Shown in pieces: positions 47,981-59,478 of a stretch of DNA of 64,000 nucleotides. This DNA comes from Clusia tigrina (taxonomy: Eukaryota > Arthropoda > Insecta > Diptera > Clusiidae), in assembly GCA_920105625.2 (NCBI GenBank), contig OV050031.1, forward strand, positions 79,369,995 to 79,433,994, given 5' to 3'. A program made the translations under genes and the position numbers. The first letter of the stretch is position 1. The number at the start of each line of letters is the position of its first letter. The notes under the pieces are model-generated. The model saw only the letters and a program-made list of their open reading frames with translations. It ran no database searches and was not told where the DNA came from.

Positions 47981-50900
47981 GCGTCGTAGCCTCTGTCAGT
48001 GTCTCTGTAAGCGTCTCAGTAGCTGCCGCTCTCGATTGGGTGGGTCTGCTGCCTTCTCTATGCCTATATCTACTCCTATCTACCTCAGTCGGCGTCGCAG
48101 CCTCTGTCAGCGTCTCTGTAGGCGTCCCAGTCGCTGCCGCTGTTGATTGGGGGGTCTGATGCCTTCTCTATGCCTATAACTAACCCTATCTGCCTCAGTC
48201 GGCGTCTCAGTCTGCGTCGAAGCCTCTTTCAGCGTCTCTGTAGGCGTCTCAGTTTCTGCCGCTGTCGATTGGGGGTCTGCTGTCTTCTCTATGCCTATAT
48301 CTACCTTTATCTGCCTCAGTCGGCGTCGCTGCCTCTGTCAGCGTCTCTGTAGGCGTCTCAGCAGCTGTCGCTGTCGATTGGGGGGTCTGCTGCATTCTCT
48401 ATTCCTATATCTACCCCTATCTGCCTCAGTCGGCGTCTCAGTCGGCGTCGCAGCCTCTGTCAGCGTCTGTGTAGGCGTCTCAGTCGCTGTCGCTGTCGAT
48501 TGGGGGGTCTGCTGCCTTCTCTATGCCTATATCTACCCCTATCTGCCTCAGTAGGCGTCTAACCCGGCGTCGCAGCCTTTGCCAGCGTCTCTGTAGGCGT
48601 CTCAGTCTCTGCCGCTGTAGATTTGGGGGTCTGCTGCCTCCTCTATACCTATATCTACCCCTATCTGCCTCAGTCGGCGTCTAAGTCGGCGTCGCAGCCT
48701 CTTTCAGCGTCTCTGTAGGCGTCTCAGTAGCTGCCGGTCTCGATTGGGTGGGTCTGCTGCCTTACCTATGCCTATATCTACCCATATCGGCTTGAGACGG
48801 CGTCTCAGTCGGCGTCGCAGCCTCTGTCAGCATCTCTGTGGGCGTCTCAGTCGCTGTCGCTATCGATTGGGGGGTCTGATGCCCTCTCTATGCCTATATC
48901 TACCCCTATCTGCCTAAGTCGGCGTCTCAGTCGGCGTCGCAGCCTCTGTCAGCGTCTCTGTAGGCGTCTCTCTAGGCAACTCAGTCTCTGCCGCTATCGA
49001 TTTTGGGGTCTGCTGCCTTCTGTATGCTTATATCTACACCAATCTGTCTCAGTCGGCGTCGCAGCCTCTGTCAGCGTCTCTGTAGGCGTCTCAGTCACTG
49101 CCGCTGTGGATTGGGAGGTCTGCTGCCTTATCTATGCCTATATTTACCTCTATCTGCCTCAGTCGGCGAATCAGTTGGCATCGCAGCCTCTGTCAGCGTC
49201 TCTGTAGGCGTCTCAGTCACTGCCGCTGTCGATTGGGGGGTCTGCTGCCTTCTCTATGCCTATATCTACCCCTATCTGCATCAGTCGGCTTCTCAGTCGG
49301 TGTCGCATCCTCTGTAAGCGTCTCTGTAGGCGTCCCAGTCGCTGCCGCTGTCGATTGAGGGGGTCTGCTGCCTTCTCTATGCCTATATCTACCCCTATCT
49401 GCCTCAGCCGGCGTCGCAGACTTTGTCAGCATCTCTGTAGGCGTGTCAGTCGCTGCCTTCTCTATGCCTATATGTACCCCTATCTGCCTCAGTCGGCGTC
49501 TCAGTCGGCGTCGCAGCCTCTATCAGCGTCTCTGTAGTCGTCTCCGTCGCAGCCGCTCTCGACTGGGTGTGTTTGCTGCCTTACCTATGCCTATATCTAC
49601 CCCTATCGGCTTAAGTCGGCGTCTCAGTCGGCGTCGCAGCCTCTGCCAGCGTCTCTGTAGGCCTCTCAGTCGCTGTCGCTGTCGATTGCGGGGTCTGATG
49701 CCTTCTCTATGCCTATATCTACCCCTATCTGCCTAAGTCGGCGTCTCAGTCGGCGTCGTAGCCTCTTTCAGCGTCTCTGTAGGCGTCTTAGTCGCTGCCG
49801 CTGTCGATTGGGGGGGGTTTGCTGCATTCTCTATGCCAATATCTACTCCTCTCTGCCACAGTCGGGGTCTCAGCCGGCGTCGCAGCCTCTGTTAGCGTCT
49901 CTGTTGGCGTCTCAGTCGCTTCCGCTGTCGATTGAAGGGTCTGCTGCCTTCTCTATTCCTATTCCTACCCCTATCTGCCTCAGTCGGCGTCTCAGTCGGC
50001 GTCTCAGTCGGCGTCGCAGCCTCTGTCAGCGTCTCTGTAAGCGTCTCAGTAGCTGCCGCTCTCGATTGGGTGGGTCTGCTGCCTTACCTATGCCTATATC
50101 TACCCCTATCGGCTTGAGTCGGCGTCTCAGTCGGCGTCGCAGCCTCTGTCAGCGTCTCTGTAGGCGTCCCAGTCGCTGCCGCTGTTGATTGGGGGGTCTG
50201 ATGCCTTCTCTATGCCTATATCTAACCCTATCTGCCTCAGTCGGCGTCTCAGTCGACGTCGAAGCCTCTTTCAGCGTCTCTGTAGGCGTCTCAGTCTCTG
50301 CCGCTGTCGATTGGGGGTCTGCTGTCTTCTCTATGCCTATATCTACCCCTATCTGCCTCAGTCGGCGTCTCAGTCGGCGTCGCAGCCTCTGTCAGTGTCT
50401 CTGTAGGCGTCTCAGTCGCTGCCGCTGTCGATTGGGGGGTCTGCTGCCTTCTCTATGCCTATATCTACCCCTATCTGCCTCAGTACGCGTCTAAGCCGGC
50501 GTCGCAGCCTTTGCCAGCGTCTCTGTAGGCGTCTCAGTCTCTGCCGCTGTCGAATTGGGGGTCTGCTGCATTCTCTATTCCTATATCTACCCCTATCTGC
50601 CTCAGTCGGCGTCTCAGTCGGCGTCGCAGCCTCTGTCTGCGTCTCTGTAGGCTTCTCAGTCGCTGCCGCTGTCAATTGGGGGGCTGCTGCCTCCTCTATA
50701 CCTATATCTACCCCTATCGGCTTGAGTCGGCGTCTCAGTCGGCGTCGCAGCCTCTGTCAGCGTCTCTGTAGGCGTCTTAGTCGCTGCCGCTGTCGATTGG
50801 GGGGTTTGCTGCCTTCTCTATGCCAATATCTACTCCTCTCTGCCACAGTCGGGGTCTCAGTCGGCGTCGCAGCCTCTGTTAGCGTCTCTGTAGGCGTCTC

Positions 50901-53900
50901 AGTCGCTTCCGCTGTCGATTGAAGGGTCTGCTGCCTTCTCTATTCCTATACCTACCCCTATCTGCCTCAGTCGGCGTCTCAGTCGGCGTCGCAGCCTCTG
51001 TCAGCGTCTCTGTAAGCGTCTCAGTAGCTGCCGCTCTCGATTGGGTGGGTCTGCTGCCTTACCTATGCCTATATCTACCCCTATCGGCTTGAGTCGGCGT
51101 CTCAGTCGGCGTCGCAGCCTCTGTCAGCGTCTCTGTAGGCGTCCCAGTCGCTGCCGCTATTGATTGGGGGGTCTGCTGCCTTCTCTATGCCTATATCTAC
51201 CCCTTTCTACCTCAGTAGGCGTCTCAGCGGGCGTCGCAGCCTCTGCCAGCGTCTCTGTAGGCGTCTCGGTCTCTGCCGCTGTCGATTGGGGGGTCTGATG
51301 CCTTCTCTATTCCAATATCTACCCCTATCTGCCTCAGTCGGCGTCTCAGTCGGCGTCGCAGCCTCTGTCAGCGTCCTGTAGGCGTCCCAGTTGCTGCCGC
51401 TGTTGATCGGGGGGTCTGATGCCTTCTCTACGCCTATATTGAACCCTATCTGCCTCAGTCGGCGTCTCAGTCGGCGTCGAAGCCTCTTTCAGCGTCTCTG
51501 TAGGCGTCTCAGTCTCTGCCGCTGTCGATTGGGGGTCTGCTGTCTTCTCTATGCCTATATCTACCCCTATCTGCCTCAGTCGGCGTCTCAGTCGGCGTCG
51601 CAGCCTCTGTTAGTGTCTCTCTAGGCGTCTCAGTCGCTGTCGATTGGGGGGTCTGCTGCCTTCTCTATGCCTATATCTACCCCTATCTGCCTCAGTACGC
51701 GTCTAAGCCGGCGTCGCAGCCTTTGCCAGCGTCTCTGTAGGCGTCTCAGTCTCTGCCGCTGTCGATTTGGGGGTCTGCTGCATTCTCTATTCCTATATCT
51801 ACCCCTATCTGCCTCAGTCGGCGTCTCAGTCGGCGTCGCAGCCTCTGTCTGCGTCTCTGTAGGCTTCTCAGTCGCTGCAGCTGTCAATTGGGGGGCTGCT
51901 GCCTCGTCTATACCTATATCTACCCCTATCTCCTTCAGTCGACGTCTCAGTCGGCGTCGCAGCCTCTTTCAGCGTCTCTGTAGGCGTCTCAGTAGCTGCC
52001 GGTCTCGATTGGGTGGGTCTGCTGCCTTACCTATGCCTATATCTACCCATACCGGCTTGAGACGGCGTCTCAGTCGGCGTCGCAGCCTCTGTCAGCATCT
52101 CTGTAGGCGTCTCAGTCGCTGTCGCTATCGATTGGGGGGGTCTGATGCCCTCTCTATGCCTATATCTACCCGTATCTGCCTAAGTCGGCATCTCAGTCGG
52201 CGTCGCAGCCTCTGTCAGCGTCTCTGTAGGCGTCTCTCTAGGCAACTCAGTCTCTGCCGCTATCGATTTTGGGGTCTGCTGCCTTCTGTATGCTTATATC
52301 TACCCCAATCTGTCTCAGTCGACGTCGCAGCCTCTGTCAGCGTCTCTGTAGGCGTCTCAGTCGCTGCCGCTGTGGATTGGGATGTCTGCTGCCTTATCTA
52401 TGCCTATATTTACCTCTATCTGCCTCAGTCGGCGAATCAGTTGGCATCGCAGCCTCTGTCAGCGTCTCTGTAGGCGTCTCAGTCACTGCCGCTGTCGATT
52501 GGGGGTCTGCTGCCTTCTCTATGCCTATATCTACCCCTATCTGCATCAGTCGGCTTCTCAGTCGGCGTCGCAGCCTCTGTCAGCGTCTCTGTAGGCGTCC
52601 CAGTCGCTGCCGCTGTTGATTGGGGGGTCTGTTGCCTTCTCTATGCCTATATCTACCCCTTTCTGCCTCAGTAGGCGTCTCAGCGGGCGTCGCAGCCTCT
52701 GCCAGCGTCTCTGTAGGCGTCTCAGTCTCTGCCGCTGTCGATTGGGGGGTCTGATGCCTTCTCTATTCCTATATCTACCCCTATCTGCCTCAGTCGGCGT
52801 CTCAGTCGGCGTCGCAGCCTCTGTCAGCGTCACTGTAGGCGTCTCAATCGCTGCGGCTGTCGATTGGGTGAGTATTCTGCCTTCTCTATGCCTATATCTA
52901 ACCCTAGCTGCCTAAGTCGGCGTCTCAGTCACTGCCGCTGTCGATTGGGGGGTCTGCTGCCTTCTCTATGCCTATATCTACCCCTATCTGCATCAGTCGG
53001 CTTCTCAGTCGGTGTCGCATCCTCTGTAAGCGTCTCTGTAGGCGTCCCAGTCGCTGCCGCTGTTGATTGGGGTGGTCTGCCGCCTTCTCTATGCCTATAT
53101 CTACCCCTATCTGCCTCAGTAGCCGTCTCAGTCAGCGTCGCAGCCTCTGCCAGCGTCTCTGTAGGCGTCTCAGTCTCTGCCGCTGTCGATTGGGGGGTCT
53201 GCTGCCTTCTCTATTCCTATATCTACCCCTATCTGCCTCAGTCGGCATTTCAGTGGGCGTCGCAGACTCTGTCAGCGTCTCTGTAGGCGTCCCAGTCGCT
53301 GCCGCTGTTGATTGGGGGGTCTGCTGCCTTCTCTATGCCTATATCTACCCCTATCTGCCTCAGTAGGTGTCTCAGCGGGCGTCACAGCCTCTGTCAGCAT
53401 CTCTGTAGGCGTCTCAGTAACTGCCGCTGTCGATTGGGGGTCTGCTGCCTCCTCTATGCCTATATCTACCCCTATCTGCCTCAGTCGGCATCGCAGCCTC
53501 TGTTAGCGTCTCTGTAGGCGTCTCAGTCACTGCCGCTATCGATTGGGGGGTCTGCTGCCTTCTGCCTATAGCTACCCCTATCTGCCTCAGTCGACGTCTC
53601 AGTCGGCGTCGCAGCCTCTGTCAGCGTCACTGTAGGCGACTCAGCCGATGCCGCTGTCGATTGGGTGAGTCTTCTGCCTTCTCTATGCCTATATCTACCC
53701 CTATCTGCCTCAGTCGCCGTCTCAGTCGGCGTCGCAGCCTCTGTCAGCGTCACTGTAGGCGACTCAGCCGATGCCGCTGTCGATTGGGTGAGTCTTCTGC
53801 CTTCTCTATGCCTATATCTACCCCTATCTGCCTCAGTCGGCGTCTCAGTCGGCTTCGCAGACTCTGTTAGCGTCTCTATAAGGGTCTCAGTCGCTGTCGC

Positions 53901-56167
53901 TGTCGATTGGGTGATCTGATGCCTTCTCTATGCCTATATCTAGCCCTATCTGTATAAGTCTGCGTCTCAGTCAACGTCGCAGCCTCTGTCAGCATCTCTG
54001 TAGGCGTCTCAGTCGCTGCCGCTGTCGATTGGGGGGTCTGCTGCCTCCTCTATGCCTATATCTACCCCTATCTGCCTCAGTCGGCGTCGCAGCCTCTGTT
54101 AGCGTCTCTGTAGGCGTCTCAGTCGCTGCCGCTATCTATTGGGGGGTCTGCTGCCTTCTGCCAATAGCTACCCCTATCTGCCTCATTCGACGTCTCAGTC
54201 GGCGTCGCAGCCTCTGTCAGCGTCTTTGTAGGTGTCTCAGTCGCTGCCGTTGTCGATTTGGGGGGGTCTGATGCCTTCTCTATGCCTATATTTAACCCTA
54301 TCTGCCTCAGTCGGCGTCTCAGTCGGCGTCGAAGCCTCTTTCAGCGTATCTTTAGGCGTCTCAGTCTCTGCCGTTATCGATTGGGGAATCTGCTGCTTTC
54401 TCTATGCCTATATTTTCCCCTATCTGCCTCAGTCGGCGTCTCAGTCGGCATCGCAGCCTCTGTCAGCGTCACTGTAGCCGTCTCAGCCGTTGCCGCTTTC
54501 TATTGGGTGAGTCTTCTGCCTTCTCTATGCCTATATCTACCCCTATCTGAATCAGTCGGCGTCTCAGTCGGCGTCGCAGCCTCTGTTAGCGTCTCTGTAG
54601 GCTTCTCAGTCGCTTCCGCTGTCGATTGGGGGTCTGCTGCCTTCTCTATGCCTATATCTAACCCTATCTGCCTCAGTCGGCGTCGAAGCCTTTTTCAACG
54701 CCTTTGTAGGCATCTCTGTAGGCGTCTCTGTAGGCGTCTCAGTCTCTGCCGCTATCGAATGGGGGTCTGCTGCCTTCTCCATGCCTATATCTACCCCTAT
54801 CTGCCTCAGTCGGCGTCTCAGTCAGCGGTGCAGCCTCTGTCAGCGTCACTGTAGGCGTCTCAACCGTTGCCGCTATCGATTGGGGTAGTCTGATGCCTTC
54901 TCTATGCCTATATCTACCCCTATCTGCCTCAGTCGGCGTCTCAGTCGGCGTCGCAGCCTCTGTCAGCGTCACTGTAGGCGACTCAGCCGATGCCGCTGTC
55001 GATTGGGTGAGTCTTCTGCCTTCTCCATGCCTATATCTACCCCTATCTGCCTCAGTCGGCGTCTCAGTCGGCGTCGCAGCCTCTGTCAGCGTCTCTGTAG
55101 GCGTCTCAGTCACTGCCGCTGTCGATTGGGGGTCTGCTGCCTTCTCTATTCCTATATCTACCCCTATCTGCATCAGTCGGCTTCTCAGTCGGTGTCGCAT
55201 CCTCTGTAAGCGTCTCTGTAGGCGTCCCAGTCGCTGCCGCTGTTGATTGGGGGGTCTGCCGCCTTCTCTACCCCTATCTGCCTCAGTAGCCGTCTCAGTC
55301 AGCGTCGCAGCCTCTGCCAGCGTCTCTGTAGGCGTCTCAGTCTCTGCCGCTGTCGATTGGGGGGTCTGCTGCCTTCTCTATTCCTATATCTACCCCTATC
55401 TGCCTCAGTCGGCATCGCAGCCTCTGTTAGCGTATCTGTAGGCGTCTCAGTCACTGCCGCTATCGATTGGGGGGTCTGCTGCCTTCTGCCTATAGCTACC
55501 CCTATCTGCCTCAGTCGACGTCTCAGTCGGCGTCGCAGCCTCTGTCAGCGTCTCTGTAGGTGTCTCAGTCGCTGCCACTGTCGATTGGGGGGTCAGCTGC
55601 CTTCTCTTTGCCTATATCTACCCCTATCTGCCTCGGTCGTCGTCTCAGTCGGCGTCGCAGCCTCTGTCAGCGTCACTGTAGGCGACTCAGCCGATGCCGC
55701 TGTCGATTGGGTGAGTCTTCTGCCTTCTCTATGCCTATATCTACCCCTATCTGCCTCAGTCGGCGTCTCAGTCGGCGTCGCAGCCTCTGTCAGCGTCACT
55801 GTAGGCGACTCAGCCGATGCCGCTGTCGATTGGGTGAGTCTTCTGCCTTCTCTATGCCTATATCTACCCCTATCTGCCTCAGTCGGCGTCTCAGTCGGCT
55901 TCGCAGACTCTGTTAGCGTCTCTATAAGGGTCTCAGTCGCTGTCGCTGTCGATTGGGTGATCTGATGCCTTCTCTATGCCTATATCTAGCCCTATCTGTA
56001 TAAGTCTGCGTCTCAGTCAACGTCGCAGCCTCTGTCAGCATCTCTGTAGGCGTCTCAGTCGCTGCCGCTGTCGATTGGTGGGTCTGCTGCCTCTCTCTAT
56101 GCCTATATCTACCCCTATCTGCCTCAGTCGGCGTCGCAGCCTCTGTTAGCGTCTCTGTAGGCGTCTC
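47931..56167 (+). repeat. 8,198-bp tandem duplication, copy 2
   Basis: This copy starts inside TCAGTCGGCGTCGCAGCC, where it takes up copy-1 sequence from 39,733, and ends near 56,167, where copy 1 would have continued into GCGTCGTAGCC but copy 2 goes on into CTGCCGCTATCTATTGG. The two ends share about 48 bases, so the exchange that made the duplication can be placed at 47,931-47,980. Confidence 0.95.
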
Positions 56168-58495
56168 AGTCGCTGCCGCTATCTATTGGGGGGTCGGCTG
56201 CCTTCTGCCAATAGCTACCCCTATCTGCCTCATTCGACGTCTCAGTCGGCGTCGCAGCCTCTGTCAGCGTCTCTGTAGGTGTCTCAGTCGCTGCCGCTGT
56301 CGATTTGGGGGGGGTCTGATGCCTTCTCTATGCCTATATCTAACCCTATCTGCCTCAGTCGGCGTCTCAGTCGGCGTCGAAGCCTCTTTCAGCGTCTCTT
56401 TAGGCGTCTCAGTCTCTGCCGTTATCGATTGGGGAATCTGCTGCTTTCTCTATGCCTATATTTTCCCCTATCTGCCTCAGTCGGCGTCTCAGTCGGCGTC
56501 TCAGTCGACGTCGCAGCCTCTGTCAGCATCTCTGTAGGCGTCTCAGTCGCTGCCGCAGTCGATTGTTGTTCTGCTGCTTTCTCTATGCCTATGTCTACCC
56601 CGATCTGCCTCAGTCGGCTTCGCAGCCCCTGTCAGTATTTCTGTAGGCGTCTCAGCCGTTGCGCTGTCTATTGGTTGAGTCTTCTGCGTTCTCTATGCCT
56701 ATATCTACCCCTATCTGCCTCAGTCGGCGTCTCAGTCGGCGTCGCAGCCTCTGTTAGCGTCTCTGTAGGCGTCTCAGTCGCTGCCGCTGTGGATTGGGGG
56801 TCTGCTGCCTTCTCTATGCCTATATCTAACCCTATCTGCCTCAGTCGGCGTCTCAGTCGGCGTCGAAGCCTCTTTCAGCGCCTCTGTAGGCTTCTCTGTA
56901 GGCGTCTCTGTAGGCGTCTCAGTCTCTGCCGCTATCGATTAGGGGTCTGCTGCCTTCTCCATGCCTATATCTACCCCTATCTGCCTCAGTCGGCATCTCA
57001 GTCGGCATCTCAGTCGGCGTCGCAGCCTCTGTCAGCGTCACTGTAGCCGTCTCAGCCGTTGCCGCTTTATATTGGGTGAGTCTTCTGCCTTCTCTATGCC
57101 TATATCTACCCCTATCTGAATCAGTCGGCGTCTCAGTCGGCGTCGCAGCCTCTGTTAGCGTCTCTGTAGGCTTCTCAGTCGCTTCCGCTGTCGATTGGGG
57201 GTCTGCTGCCTTCTCTATGCCTATATCTAACCCTATCTGCCTCAGTCGGCGTCGAAGCCTTTTTCAACGCCTCTGTAGGCATCTCTGTAGGCGTCTCTGT
57301 AGGCGTCTCAGTCTCTGCCGCTATCGAATGGGGGTCTGCTGCCTTCTCCATGCCTATATCTACCCCTATCTGCCTAAGTCGGCGTCTCAGTCAGCGGTGC
57401 AGCCTCTGTCAGCGTCACTGTAGGCGTCTCAACCGTTGCCGCTATCGATTGGGGTAGTCTGATGCCTTCTCTATGCCTATATCTACCCATATCTGCCTAA
57501 GTCGGCGTCTCAGGCGGCGTCGCAGCCTCTGTCAGCGTCTCTGTAGGCGTCCCAGTCGCTGCCGCTGTTGATTGGGGGGTCTGCTGCCTTCTCTATGCCT
57601 ATATCTACCCCTATCTGCCTAAGTCGGCGTCTCAGGCGGCGTCGCAGCCTCTGTCAGCGTCTCTGTAGGCGTCCCAGTCGCTGCCGCTGTTGATTGGGGG
57701 GTCTGCTGCCTTCTCTATGCCTATATCTACCCCTATCTGCCTCAGTAGGCGTCTCAGCCGGCGTCGCAGCCTCTGCCAGCGTCTCTGTAGGCGTCTCAGT
57801 CTCTGCCGCTGTCGATTGGGGGGTCTGCTGCCTTCTCTATTCCTATATCTACCCCTATCTGCCTCAGTCGGCGTTTCAGTCGGCGTCGCAGACTCTGTCA
57901 GCGTCTCTGTAGGCGTCAAAGTCGCTGCCGCTGTTGATTGGGGGGTCTGCTGCCTTCTCTATGCCTATATCTACCCCTATCTGCCTCAGTAGGTGTCTCA
58001 GCGGGCGTCACAGCTCTGTCAGCATCTCTGTTGGCGTCTCAGTCACTGCCGCTCTCGATTGGGGGGTCTGCTGCCTCCTCTATGCCTATATCTACCCATA
58101 TCTGCCTCAGTCGGCATCGCAGCCTCTGTTAGCGTCTCTGTAGGCGTCTCAGTCACTGCCGCTATCGATTGGGGGGTCTGCTGCCTTCTGCCTATAGTTA
58201 CCCCTATCTGCCTCAGTCGGCGTCGCAGCCCCTGTCAGCGTCTCTGTAGGCGTGTCAGTCTCTACCGCTGTCGATTGGGGGTCTGCTGCCTTCTCGATGC
58301 CTATATCTACCCCTGTCTGCCTCAGTAAGCGTCTCAGCCGGCGTCGAAGCCTCTTTCAGCGCCTCTGTAGGCATCTCTGTAGGCGTCTCTGTAGGCGTCT
58401 CAGTCTCTGCCGCTATCGATTTTGAGGTCTGCTGCCTTCTCCATGCCTATATATACCCCTATCTGCCTCAGTCGGCGTCTCAGTCGACGTCGCAG
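55392..58495 (+). repeat. About 4,023-bp higher-order repeat, copy 1
   Basis: This block matches 59,415-62,518 at both ends with offsets 4,022-4,024. In the middle the offset changes to about 3,778 and 3,658 and back. Copy 1 has about two extra monomers near 57,000-57,230 and one near 57,500-57,690, while copy 2 has about three extra near 61,352-61,720. The equal overall length is therefore partly coincidence. Confidence 0.85.
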
Positions 58496-58744
58496 CCTCT
58501 GTCAGCGTCTCTGTAGGCGTCTCAGTCACTGCCGCTGTCGATTGGGGGGTCTGCTGCCTCCTCTATGCCTATATCTACCCATATCTGCCTCAGTCGGCAT
58601 CGCAGCCTCTGTTAGCGTCTCTGTAGGCGTCTCAGTCACTGCCGCTCTCGATTGGGGGGTCTGCTGCCTTCTGCCTATAGCTACCCCTATCTGCCTCAGT
58701 CGACGTCTCAGTCGGCGTCGCAGCCTCTGTCAGCGTCTCTGTAG

Positions 58745-59478
58745 GTGTCTCAGTCGCTGCCACTGTCGATTGGGGGGTCAGCTGCCTTCTCTATTCCTAT
58801 ATCTACCCCTATCTGCCTCAGTCGGCGTCTCAGTCGGCGTCGCAGCCTCTGTCAGCGTCACTGTAGGCGACTCAGCCGATGCCGCTGTCGATTGGGTGAG
58901 TCTTCTGCCTTCTCCATGCCTATATCTACCCCTATCTGCCTCAGTCGGCGTCTCAGTCGGCGTCGCAGCCTCTGTCAGCGTCTCTGTAGGCGTCTCAGTC
59001 ACTGCCGCTGTCGATTGGGGGGTCTGCTGCCTTCTCTATGCCTATATCTACCCCTATCTGCATCAGTCGGCTTCTCAGTCGGTGTCGCAGCCTCTGTCAG
59101 CGTCTCTGTAGGTGTCTCAGTCGCTGCCACTGTCGATTGGGGGGTCAGCTGCTTTCTCTATTCCTATATCTACCCCTATCTGCCTCAGTCGGCGTCTCAG
59201 TCGGCGTCGCAGCCTCTGTCAGCGTCACTGTAGGCGACTCAGCCGATGCCGCTGTCGATTGGGTGAGTCTTCTGCCTTCTCCATGCCTATATCTACCCCT
59301 ATCTGCCTCAGTAGGTGTCTCAGCGGGCGTCACAGCCTCTGTCAGCATCTCTGTAGGCGTCTCAGTCACTGCCGCTGTCGATTGGGGGTCTGCTGCCTCC
59401 TCTATGCCTATATCTACCCCTATCTGCCTCAGTCGGCATCGCAGCCTCTGTTAGCGTCTCTGTAGGCGTCTCAGTCAC
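58745..59478 (+). repeat. Three-monomer local duplication (367 bp)
   Basis: The stretch beginning ATGTCTCAGTCGCTGCC-like at 58,745 is repeated at 59,112. Both contain GGTCAGCTGC, CCTCTGTCAGCGTCACTG and GATTGGGTGAGTCTTCTGCC in the same order. The offset of 367 is three monomers with one G-run change. Divergence sets in after about 59,300, where the second copy continues into a CAGTAGGTGTCTCAGCGGGC variant. Confidence 0.82.
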
